A stretch of 64,000 bases of DNA from Dermatophagoides farinae (Eukaryota > Arthropoda > Arachnida > Sarcoptiformes > Pyroglyphidae), in NCBI RefSeq assembly GCF_024713945.1, contig NC_134677.1:6885001-6949000 (forward strand), given 5' to 3'. Below are positions 14,163 through 24,528 of the stretch, in pieces (the stretch's first letter is position 1; each line of letters starts with the position of its first letter). A model generated the notes under the pieces. The model was given only the letters and a program-made list of their open reading frames with translations, did no database searches and had not been told where the DNA came from. A program made the translations under genes and the position numbers.

Positions 14163-15823
14163 TGCTGTGATTATTGTTTAAATCATTATCCAAACAAATT
14201 CGAAATTGAATTGTATGTTGAATGTGAATAAAAAGGGATACAAGTTAAATGGGAAAAAATTAACTAATCGCACAAATGAATGTTAATTTCGAAAAATCCA
14301 GAGAACACGAGTAAAACAGAAATAAATAACGGAAGACAACAAGGCAACTCAAGACAGTTATGATCAAATTCAAAAATGATGTATTCAAAGACTGTTGTTA
14401 ATGTGGGACTAAATATGTAAAGGTTAATTCGTAATTTAAAAAATAATACTCAAATCAAGCAAGTCATAGTGATAAGAAAAAGACACAGATCCACCGAACA
14501 ATACTGGATATATTAACACAATCAGCATTTGGATCCTACAACGCGAACACACGGACCTTTTGAAAGCCACACAAATATCAAACATACAAAATAGTAAAAA
14601 TATTACAATGAAAAAAAAACCAACAGACAAAGGACTTGACACAGACACTTTCGTCGCTGGTTTTTTTTTTGGTTTGGTTTCGTTCGATTTGGTAATCGTG
14701 GTAGCACACACACACAAACAAACAGAGAAAGAGAAACACAATAAGAATCCAGGCACCGTTATTTGGTTGCATCGGCGTACATTATATATATATGGCCAAC
14801 AATGTTGAGATGTATGGTCTCTATTCAATAGGGTCGCTTCGTTGATGGATTCACAGTCCTTTTAACATTTTAGTTTCTGTGAAATATATACTCGTAATAT
14901 AAACATTTAATATGATCATCGCACAAACACACACATACACACACTATACTGTAGTTTATATGTAAGTGTGCACAGAAGTGTTTGAATCTTGAAAAAAAAA
15001 CTAAATAAAAATCAATACCATAATGGTGAAACAAAACAAAAAACATGAATCGGTAATGATGATAGAAAGAGGAGGAGGAAAAGAAAAAAAAAGATTCCGA
15101 TTCTAAAATATATACCATATGCTTTGGGCAAGAATAGCAGTGGTCTGGTTGGTGCCCATTCACGGTAATTACAGATATCACAAAAAAGAAAGACAATGGC
15201 CGCGATCTGTTCTCTTGTCGACGTCCAATCTAAACAACAACAACAACAACACCAATAACGATTAGAAATGATCGTTGTTTTATTGCGTTGGATGATAAAC
15301 TTTTTTTCTGTCTTGCAAAAAAAAAAAAAATGTGCAACAAATATAACTGGAATTTTTTTTCAACACTCAAACATTTTTACAGCAATTAAATCGGTGATAT
15401 AAATGAGGCCAAATGAAATGGAAATTAGATAATTAATTAAAGAAGAGCTAAAAGAAAATTCTCTTATAGTATTTCTAAGAATTATATCGAATATATAGAA
15501 CAAATTCGATTCTTGACTATTTTGATACCAAAATAACACGACATATGTCAGAAACAATAAAAATCGAAAAAATCTAATTATCTAAATATAGTAACCATAG
15601 TTATAAATAAATAATCAAGACAGCATTTCAGGAAAAGAAGTGTATCAAAAAAAAAAAAAACAAGAATGTCATATATATGACCTTATTTATATAAATATTT
15701 ATATTTACAGAAATCACATAACTACAGGCAAGAAAAAAAAACATAATATTACAATTCAAATTTAAATGAAATATAAATGAAAAAATGAAAATTTAAATCG
15801 GAAAAGAAAAAAAAATTGCAATC
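14163..15823. other. Intergenic upstream of MTSS1, 1.7 kb
   Basis: Probably holds the MTSS1 promoter and perhaps non-coding 5' exons, none of which I can prove. There are CA repeats near 14706 and 14925, an AT stretch TATATATATATGG near 14782, and A-rich runs. Open frames here are low-complexity and unsupported. Confidence 0.5.
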
Positions 15824-17219
15824 TCAATGCTGAGTCCATTTTATCGCTTTGATGTCGATGCCTTCCTGAATCATTTCCCATAATGGACTCATTTCTCTTA
15901 ATCGTTGTACATGATATATGCATTTATCGATCGTATATTGTACCTCGTGTTCGGTTGTAAAACGACCCAAACCAAAACGGATTGATGAATGTGCCAGATC
16001 ATCATCGGCACCAATTGCCCTTAAAACATATGATGGTTCTAATGATGCCGATGTACATGCACTTCCGGAAGACAAAGCTACATCTTTTAAAGCCATCAAA
16101 AGGCTTTCCCCTTCGACATAGGCAAATGAAAGATTTACACATCCGGGATAAGTCATTTCAGGATCACCATTGCGAATAACATGAGTAACTTCAGAGGTGA
16201 TACCCGTGATCAATTTTTCCGATAATTTTTCGATCCATCTACGGTCATTATCCATTTCTTTAGCAGAAATATGACAAGCAGCACCCAATCCGACGACTAG
16301 TTGTGTGGGTACGGTTCCGCTTCGAATTCCTCGTTCTTGACCACCACCACTTTGAATCGGTTCGATTCTCACTCTAGGTTTACGACGAACGTACAGGGCA
16401 CCAATTCCTTTTGGGCCATAAATTTTGTGACCACTTATTGAAATCAAATCAACTTCAATATCCTTGATATTGATTGGTATCTTGCCCACTGCTTGGGCTG
16501 CATCCGTATGAAAAAATACGCCACGCTCTCGACATATTCGGCCAATGTCTTTGATTGGCTGTTTTACACCTATTTCATTATTAACAGTCATTATAGATAC
16601 TAAACTTGTTTTATCGGTGATTGCATCTCGTAACTGTTCCAGATCGATTATTCCATTTGATTTGACCGGTAAATATGTGACTCGAAATCCTTCATTCTCG
16701 AGATAACGGCAAGAACTAAGGACACATTTATGTTCGGTTTGAGTGGTGATCACATGATTCTTTTTGTTTTTATAAAAATTTGCCACACCTTTGATGGCGA
16801 TATTGTTGGCTTCAGTAGCTCCGCTTGTGAATATGATTTCTTTTGGATCGGCTCCTATCAGAGTGGCAACTTGTTCGCGAGCATTTTCAACAGCTTTTTC
16901 ACTTTCCCAGCCATAAACATGAGTTCGTGAATGTGGATTTCCATATTGATTTATCATAAAAGGTAACATGGCATCCATAACTCTTGGATCAATCGGAGTA
17001 GTAGACTGGGCATCAAGATAAAGTGCATGTAATGATGTTGATTTTTGTTTATCACGATCATCTAAATGAAAAGAGTTGAAAATTCAATTAAATTCAAAAT
17101 AAATTATAATTATTACTTTCGATGGCCAATTTTGTCTGTTCCAATGATGACAATTTACGCGACCATACATTCATTAATGATAGTGATGTATTTCGCATCA
17201 AACAACGTGAAGCGTTCAT
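15824..17219 (-). CDS. NFS1: NFS1, mitochondrial cysteine desulfurase
   Basis: Pyridoxal-phosphate enzyme that takes sulfur from cysteine for Fe-S cluster assembly with ISD11, ACP and ISCU. Two exons (17117..17219, 15824..17061), 446 residues against 457 in human. The first exon encodes an Arg/Ser-rich amphipathic presequence with no acidic residue until late, consistent with mitochondrial import. Landmarks: [47 protein letters not shown] (PLP lysine), [12 protein letters not shown], and [10 protein letters not shown] with the catalytic Cys on the mobile loop. The end WTQH matches the frataxin/ISCU-contact tail of eukaryotic NFS1. Confidence 0.97.
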
Positions 17220-17555
17220 ATTTTTCGATCTGATCTTATTTATTTTTCACTAGCGAAAAAAAAAATTTAAAAACCGCAATCAAACATGTGACTTCGTAAG
17301 CACGAAGACATGCAGCGACACTCAGCTGTTTTCCCCTCAGTCTCTTTTTATATACGTCGCTCAAATAGAATTTTTCCGGTTAACGATTTATTCACAAAAG
17401 AATATTTATAGAATAATTTTCAAATAGAACAAAAATTTTATCAATATTTTTTTTTACATAATAAAATACGTGAATAAATGTGTCAAGTTTTTTTTTGAAA
17501 ATTGTCATTATTTAGTTGATGATCAATGATAAATTGTATGAAGGAAATGTGTAAT
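17220..17555. other. Intergenic between NFS1 start and FRG1 end
   Basis: Contains the NFS1 promoter side (17220-17380, locally GC-richer, with a CAGCTG E-box near 17329) and the FRG1 3' UTR. No gene is seen. Confidence 0.55.
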
Positions 17556-18377
17556 TTATTTACAAAATTTATCCGATTTCATTTTGGCTCGTCTGTCCAA
17601 TAATTCTTCATGTAAACGTCCTTTGGTTTTGGCCTCTTTCAATGAATTAACATTGTTAGTATTTAGACGTAATTTTTTATCCTGAAAACTTTGAAATTTT
17701 TTCACATAATTTATTTCACAATCACGAAGCGTTCCTTTCTCTTCGTCCGGTATACTTTGTTTAAGTTTTTCCAAACGTGTCATTTCAGGATTGATGTTTG
17801 TACGAATTTTGATGAATTCATTGTCGCCAGCCATTGTGCTTCGGGCAACAACATAAGGTAATTCTGATTCGGTTTCATCAATGGATATGAAACAACCATT
17901 GGAAGCGGAAAGAGCTAATTTACCATCTTGAAATATCGGATCAAAATGTTCACGATTACTTATGGCATCAGAATGTCCAACAACTTTTCTATGTTTATCA
18001 ACAGCTAGATATTTAAAATAACCACTTTTGATAGCAATCTGTGCTGGTGTAACTCGAACAGCGATGAAAATTTCTTCAGGATCTGGTCCTTCGCCTGGTG
18101 AATGCGGACTTCCGAGAATTAGATTTCCATTATCCAATGCTCTAACATATTGATAAGGAGTAAATTCAATACAAATCGACCCGGTAATTTGTTCGAAACG
18201 ATCGACTCGGAACCAATTTCCATGCTGTGCAGCATCATCGAAATCGATCGCAGATGTTGATGGACTGTTTCGACTGGCATTATCATCATCTTCACGGGCT
18301 CGTTTATTTTTCTTCTTATGTTTTTTCACACCTTTTAATTTAAGTTTACTCAATCTGACATTTGAATATTCTGACAT
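17556..18377 (-). CDS. FRG1: FRG1, actin/RNA-binding nucleolar protein
   Basis: Intronless, 273 residues (human 258). Conserved through animals; nucleolar and Cajal-body protein tied to RNA processing and F-actin bundling. A basic N-terminal localisation tract (GVKKHKKKNKRARED) is followed by a fascin-like beta-trefoil: YVRALDNGNLILGSPH, IALK-like IAIKSGYFKYLAVD, VVGHSDAISNREHFDPIFQ, LALSASNGCF. The family signature CEINYVKKFQSFQDKKL and the end LLDRRAKMKSDKFCK are nearly identical to human FRG1. It shares a 148-bp divergent promoter with DDX51. Confidence 0.97.
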   Translation of the reverse strand: MSEYSNVRLSKLKLKGVKKHKKKNKRAREDDDNASRNSPSTSAIDFDDAAQHGNWFRVDRFEQITGSICIEFTPYQYVRALDNGNLILGSPHSPGEGPDPEEIFIAVRVTPAQIAIKSGYFKYLAVDKHRKVVGHSDAISNREHFDPIFQDGKLALSASNGCFISIDETESELPYVVARSTMAGDNEFIKIRTNINPEMTRLEKLKQSIPDEEKGTLRDCEINYVKKFQSFQDKKLRLNTNNVNSLKEAKTKGRLHEELLDRRAKMKSDKFCK

Positions 18378-18525
18378 TTTTTAAAAATTGTAAATAAATG
18401 CCTTTTTTACTATTTCTAATGCATGCACACACTGCTGCGCTGAGCCAAATCACTTTTGGTTACGTCTTATAAGAATAGGAAGAGTTTCACGTGGTCTCAA
18501 AATAACAGAATCATCAATTTAAAAA
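18378..18525. promoter_or_regulatory. Compact bidirectional promoter FRG1/DDX51
   Basis: Only 148 bp separate the two divergent start codons. It holds a CACGTG E-box at about 18489 and a TGCATGCA-type palindrome near 18420, with no TATA box. Both products act in the nucleolus/RNA biogenesis, so shared control is plausible. Confidence 0.6.
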
Positions 18526-20178
18526 ATGGAAATTGAAAGTGAAAATTCAAAAAAACAAATTCAAAATGAAGATGAAAATTTTTTCCAAACAATTGGTAGT
18601 CGAAAAAAATTGAAAACACTTAAAGTGTTACCAAATCTTCCCAAATGGATCGATGAATCTGTCAATTATTCAGGAGATATTCAAAACAATTCGGTTGGAC
18701 TGAATGAAATCGAACAACCAATCGATGATTGTTTATTGAATACTCTGCGAAAAAATGGTATCGAAAAATTGTTCCCCGTACAAAAAGAAGTTATTCCAAA
18801 ATTGATGGAAAGTCTTAAGAAGAAAAAATATTTTCAGCCTAGAGATATTTGTGTCCTTTCACCGACTGGTAGTGGAAAAACATTTGCTTATTCAATACCA
18901 GTAATTCAATATCTACTTGATCGAATTGTCACTCAAATACGGGTGTTGGTCATATTACCCGTGAAAGATTTGGCCAATCAAGTTTATAAAGTGTTTCAAA
19001 ATTTTTGTGAAAATACAACTCTTAGAGTAGGATTGGCGACTGGTTCATCATCATCCAATACGTTTTATAAGTCGAATGCAGACGGTACTCAAACGATTTG
19101 TTTGGTTGATATTCTTATTGCAACACCAGGAAAACTTGTTGATCTAATTATGAACAATGAAGATAGTGGAAGAGATTTTCATTTACGAAATTTAGAAATA
19201 TTAATCATCGATGAAGCTGATCGCATGATGAATGAAACTCAATTACAATGGCTTAGTACAATCGAATATGCTGTTCATGGATCAAGCAGAAAATTTTATT
19301 GTCCATGTTTGACGCCCACTGCTGAAAGTCTACAATGCAACTATAATGTTGATCCACTTTGTGCATGTTCCACATTTCAAATGCGAAAAACATTGTTCAA
19401 GATTTTATTTTCAGTAACATTTACAACTGATCCGGAAAAAATTGACAATCTTTCGCTATACAAGCCTTTACTAATCAATATGAATAGCAGCAATAATGAT
19501 GATTTATCAGAAAGAATAAAACCTGTAGCATTGCCCGAAAATCTAAAAGAATTGATGGTAATTTCCGATCAAGATAAGAAACCACTTATTTTATGGCATT
19601 TAATGAAAAATCTAGGCTATAAACAAATTCTTTGTTTTGCGAATTCTATCATCAATGCTCATAGACTTGGCCAATTGATGAAAAAACTACCAGAATTGAT
19701 TGTTCATGAACTTCATTCAAAACAAAACATACATAAAAGAACAAAGATTTTAAAGAAATTTGCAAATGGATCCATTCACATATTAATATCGACGGATGTT
19801 ACAGCTCGTGGTATGGATATTGATGGCATCGATTGTGTAGTTTCCTATGATCTACCACGTAATGAAACTGCCTACATTCATCGAATTGGTCGAACAGCCA
19901 GAGCTGGAAAACAAGGAACGGCCATAACATTAATTTCGCCTGATCAATTGAAACATTTCAATATAATAATACGCAGAACACACAAATCTTCATCAACATC
20001 TAATGATCAAAAACAAATGATTGAAAAATTATCCATAAAAAATTCCGATCTAAAACCATTAATATCATTCTACACGAAAGCATTGGAACAATTGAAAAAT
20101 GATGCCAAAAGTGAATGGAAAAAAGATGTACACGTTCAACGTCAACAATTACGGAATAAATCTTCATTTAAATCATAA
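18526..20178 (+). CDS. DDX51: DDX51/Dbp6-like DEAD-box RNA helicase
   Basis: Needed for 60S ribosomal subunit maturation (release of U8/U3 from pre-rRNA in animals). Intronless, 550 residues. Motifs: Q-region LFPVQKEVIP, I SPTGSGKT, Ia PVKDLANQV, Ib ATPGKLVD, II DEADRM, then the family-specific Cys-containing insert before motif III. Motif III reads SVT instead of SAT. Motif IV region ILCFANS, V STDVTARGMD, VI HRIGRTARAG. SVT is a mild but unusual change in a motif that couples ATP use to unwinding. The N-terminal Lys-rich tail is shorter than in vertebrates. Confidence 0.93.
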   Translation: MEIESENSKKQIQNEDENFFQTIGSRKKLKTLKVLPNLPKWIDESVNYSGDIQNNSVGLNEIEQPIDDCLLNTLRKNGIEKLFPVQKEVIPKLMESLKKKKYFQPRDICVLSPTGSGKTFAYSIPVIQYLLDRIVTQIRVLVILPVKDLANQVYKVFQNFCENTTLRVGLATGSSSSNTFYKSNADGTQTICLVDILIATPGKLVDLIMNNEDSGRDFHLRNLEILIIDEADRMMNETQLQWLSTIEYAVHGSSRKFYCPCLTPTAESLQCNYNVDPLCACSTFQMRKTLFKILFSVTFTTDPEKIDNLSLYKPLLINMNSSNNDDLSERIKPVALPENLKELMVISDQDKKPLILWHLMKNLGYKQILCFANSIINAHRLGQLMKKLPELIVHELHSKQNIHKRTKILKKFANGSIHILISTDVTARGMDIDGIDCVVSYDLPRNETAYIHRIGRTARAGKQGTAITLISPDQLKHFNIIIRRTHKSSSTSNDQKQMIEKLSIKNSDLKPLISFYTKALEQLKNDAKSEWKKDVHVQRQQLRNKSSFKS

Positions 20179-20752
20179 AATTAACTTAGTATTATAAAGT
20201 TTAAAATAAATTTAACTATAGTTGATGTCATATACTTGATTTTTGTTGTTGTAAATTAATAAAGAAAAAAATTCATTCTCATTATTCATGTATTTGATCG
20301 TCCGATATTATATATTCACACACACACACATCCATATTACCGAATATTTTATTGTTAAATGTCAGATTAACGTACATTACGAGCAGACAGTAACAAGCTG
20401 ACTCGTTCCTCGTCATCACTGTTGCAGTTGAGTTTTGCCTTATTTTAGCATGTATTTTTTTTTATAAATGGTCATCAAATGCATGTATTATATTATTTAT
20501 ATATTATCAAAAATGTCCGGCTGTTTTTATCTCTTAATTTTTTAAATTTCATTAAAAGGAAAAAAATTGTGATTCTTTTTTTTCTTGGTGCAAACATTTA
20601 TTGAAGATTTTCATTTGTTTTTAAATAATAAAAAAAAACTATTAAATTTTTGCCAATTTTATTTATCATATATCCCATTTGTGCTTGTGTTTGTATATTA
20701 GTGTGTAATTGATTCAATATAATTTCTTGAGACGATAATTTAAAAAAAAAAT
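20179..20752. other. Intergenic between DDX51 and AP-1 gamma
   Basis: DDX51 3' UTR with AATAAA near 20205, a CA repeat near 20320, a GC-richer patch 20370-20445 likely to be the AP-1 gamma promoter or 5' exon, then T-rich DNA. No gene is seen. Confidence 0.55.
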
Positions 20753-23700
20753 ATGGATAATCTTCAATCAGCGATATTATCCCGGTAAATAACTATGAAT
20801 TTTTTTTTTGGGTATAAAAAAACTCTGCTTATTGTTTATTTATTTCAAATTTATATCAAATTACATAAAGCTTTACAAATGCAATGCCAACGCCTATACG
20901 ATTACGGGATCTAATACGTCAAATTCGTGCCGCTCGTACAGCCGCTGATGAAAGAGCTGTTGTACAAAAAGAATGTGCTTATATCCGGTCAACATTTCGT
21001 GAAGAAGATAATGTTTGGCGATGTCGTAATGTGGCCAAATTACTTTACATTCATATGCTAGGATATCCAGCTCATTTTGGTCAGGTAAATGTCAATTTGT
21101 CAGTCTTGTTTTTTTTTTAATTTTTTTCCATCAATTGTCAATGTATAGCTTGAATGTCTCAAACTCATCGCATCTAATCGATACACGGATAAACGAATTG
21201 GTTATTTAGGCGCCATGTTATTATTGGACGAACGCCAGGATGTCCATCTATTAATTACCAATTCGTTGAAAAAGTAATTTTTCATTCAATCTATGAATCT
21301 TATCCAATATATATCGGTTATTGATCTATTTAATAGTGATTTAAATAGTCCACAACAATTCATCGTCGGTCTAGCTCTCTGTTGTTTGGGTGCCATTTGT
21401 TCGGCCGAGATGAGTCGTGATCTACTCGATGAAGTTGAACGTTTAATGAAATCATCGAATTCTTATATCAAAAAGAAAGCTGCTCTTTGTGCTGCTCGTA
21501 TGGTCCGAAAAATACCCGATTTAACCGAAATGTTTATGAATACAGCTAGAAATTTTTTATCGGAGAAAAATCATGGTAATTTTCTTATTTATTTGTATAT
21601 TCGATTCCTCAAAAATTATTGCCTTGTTTTTTTTCATTAGGCTGCCTTATAACCGGTATTACTTTGATCACAGAAATGAGTGAACAAAATCAGGATGCGT
21701 TAAATTTTTTCAAAAAGGTATGTAATCTATTTTTAAATGAAAAATTATCCTACAGTGATTCTGTTTCCATTTTTATGTATAAAATGCTTTTGCTCTAACT
21801 AACAATTATTTTTCTATTTTTTCTTTGATAAAATTTTCTTGTTTTTTTCCAATCTACACGCTTTCGCTTTACATATTCGTTGTTGTAGAATACTGAGGTA
21901 TTTTTTATTTCTATTAAATCTTATGATGATTGGAGTGGTTTTTTAGATTTATTTGAAAACGTTAAAACAATTTGTTTGTTTTTTTGTTTTTTTTTATTGT
22001 TTATCAAAAAATAGACTGTTCATAGCCTGGTACGAATACTTAAAAATCTAATAATGTCTGGCTATTCACCTGAACATGATGTATCAGGTATCAGTGATCC
22101 ATTTTTACAAATAAAAATTTTGCGTCTGTTACGTATACTGGGTCATAATGATGAAATGACCAGCGAAATTATGAATGATATTCTAGCTCAGGTACATAAT
22201 GATTTTATATGATGAAATGTGTAATTGAATTTGAAATTTCATATAATGGTCCTAAATTAGGTGGCAACCAATACAGAGAGCAGTAAAAATGTTGGCAATG
22301 CCATTCTCTACGAAACTGTGATTTCTATAATGGATATTAAATCTGAAAGTGGGCTACGTGTTTTAGGTATCAACATATTGGGTCGATTCCTATTGAATAC
22401 GGACAAAAACATCCGTTATGTTGCATTGACTACATTATTGAAAACTGTACAAGCTGATTATAATGCAGTACAACGACACAGAACGACAATTGTCGAATGT
22501 TTGAAAGATCCCGATGTATCTATTAGAAAAAAATCTATGGAACTTTGTTTCGCATTAATGAACGAAAACAACATCAAGACAATGACCAAAGAGCTCATCT
22601 ATTTTCTGGAAAAAGCCGATCCAGAATTTAAATCCATTTGTTCATCCAATCTATGCATCTCGGCTGAAAGATATGCTCCAGATTCTAGATGGCACATCGA
22701 TACAGTGATCAAAATATTGAATACAGCTGGAAATTATGTACGCGATGATGTCGTTTCGTTGCTGATTGAATTAATATCAAGTTGCGATTCATTACATCGT
22801 TATTCGATTTGTCAATTATGGTTACAATTGAAAGAAGGTGATCTATCAAGCAAACAACCTTTGGTACAAGTTGCTATGTGGACATTGGGAGAATTTGCCG
22901 ATATGTTGCTTCAAGCATGCGGTAGCGAAGAATTGGATGCAATCGATGTAGATGAAAGTCAAACAATCGAAAAATGTGAAGAAATTCTGTCTATGAATCA
23001 TGTGAATTTAGTTACTAAAGAATATACGATCAGCGCATTAATAAAGCTGAGCGTTCGATTTCCCAATCAAACCGCCAAAGTCAAACAGATTGTTGACTTT
23101 TTTGGTTGCAGCCACAGTATTGAATTGCAGCAGCGTTCGGTCGAGTTTGCCACATTATTCACTCGGCATAATAAACTAAGACCAAACATTCTTGAACGTA
23201 TGCCACAAATACCAAAAAATGAACGTAAAATATTCACTAAAAATGAAAAATTTGATCAAATAAACAAATTGGACAGTATGGAACAAACGAATGAATTAAT
23301 AGCAGCTACTGGCAATTCAGTCCCACCGAGTGACAGTTCGGTCTTATTAGATCTTCTTGATATTTCGCCTACTTCCTTAATGAACAACACAACCAATACA
23401 TTGCCACTAGCCGAAACCATTTCTACAAATCAAACAAATGATGTACTGGATTTATTAGGTAGCCTCGAAAATAGTGATAATGATAACACTACATCTGCAA
23501 TTAGTGTATTTAATGAATCATTGGTCGATAATTTCAAGAAGAATGATATGAATAATTTGGACACAATATTACAATATAACAACAATAATGTGATGAATGG
23601 CAGCGCCGATGGTCAACAAAATAATTCCATTATATCATTTAACAATGAAAATAATCTTTTCGATATGATGTTAGAACAGGAACCGATTGTAAATGAAAAA

Positions 23701-24166
23701 ATCTCATCAATTACAGCATTTGAAAAAAATGGATTAAAAATTGTTTTCCATTTCGAACGTAATGTGGAAAATCCGTTGACTATTTCGATAACGATGATTG
23801 CCACAAATACTACAGATCAGCCTATGAATGATTTTTTATTCCAAGCAGCTGTGCCCAAGGTATTTTTCACATTTGATGTTTTCATTTCTAATCACCTTTT
23901 TTGTAGTCATTCCAGCTTCAATTAATGCCCCCATCTGGTACAATCATTCCTGCCAATAATAATGGCTCAATAAAACAAATGATCAGAGTGGTCAATCCGA
24001 ATAAGGTAGGCAGAATTTTTTTTTTCAAAGTTGTTTATTAATTTAAATTAAATTTACAATTCAGGCTCAACTGAAGATGCGTTTACGTTTATCATACAAA
24101 TTTCAAGACCAGGATACACTTGAACAATGTGATGTAACAAACTTTCCGAAAAAAACTTGGCAATGA
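20753..24166 (+). CDS. AP1G1: AP-1 complex subunit gamma
   Basis: Large chain of the clathrin adaptor AP-1 for TGN/endosome sorting. Exons 20753..20784, 20871..21084, 21149..21273, 21337..21575, 21641..21717, 22015..22191, 22261..23859, 23907..24005 and 24065..24166; 887 residues. The trunk is very conserved: [79 protein letters not shown]. The hinge has clathrin/appendage-type LLDLLD and DLLGSL repeats. The C-terminal gamma-ear runs from [14 protein letters not shown] to TNFPKKTWQ. The first exon adds an upstream start ([15 protein letters not shown]) in frame with the classical MPTPIR start at 20884, so either could be used. A 9-nt microexon candidate sits in the intron 21718-22014. Confidence 0.96.
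21889..21897 (+). other. Candidate 9-nt microexon in AP-1 gamma
   Basis: Nine bases reading Asn-Thr-Glu are framed by a pyrimidine-rich tract ending TTGTTGTAG and a donor GTATTTTT. Insertion falls at a phase-0 junction, between FFKK and [11 protein letters not shown], so it adds three residues without shifting frame. Human AP1G1 isoforms also differ by three residues at about this place (from memory), which supports real alternative splicing. Confidence 0.6.
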
Positions 24167-24528
24167 AACAATGACATCATCGTGGTTGGTCATCATCTTT
24201 CTAAATTATCAATCTACAAAATTTCATTACAATATATCATGACAAGTGCCTTTTTTATTTGAAAGAATGTCAAATGGAATTATTCGATGCAAAATGGAAA
24301 AATGATTAGATTGTTTGCTGTAAATATACATCTATCTTTTATTGCTGCTTGTATTACAGAATTAATTTATTAACAAACGATCGATTGATAAGAATTTAGT
24401 CATTTATCATAATTGTTACAAAAATCAATCAATTTTATCAATATAAAAACTCAATCACTCGATCATAAAAGTGCATGTATCACGAAAAAGATTTTAAATT
24501 AAATGAATAATATAATGATCATCAAGTT
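24167..24528. other. Intergenic between convergent AP1G1 and SDR39U1
   Basis: Two facing 3' UTRs in AT-rich DNA. I see no gene or repeat. Confidence 0.6.
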
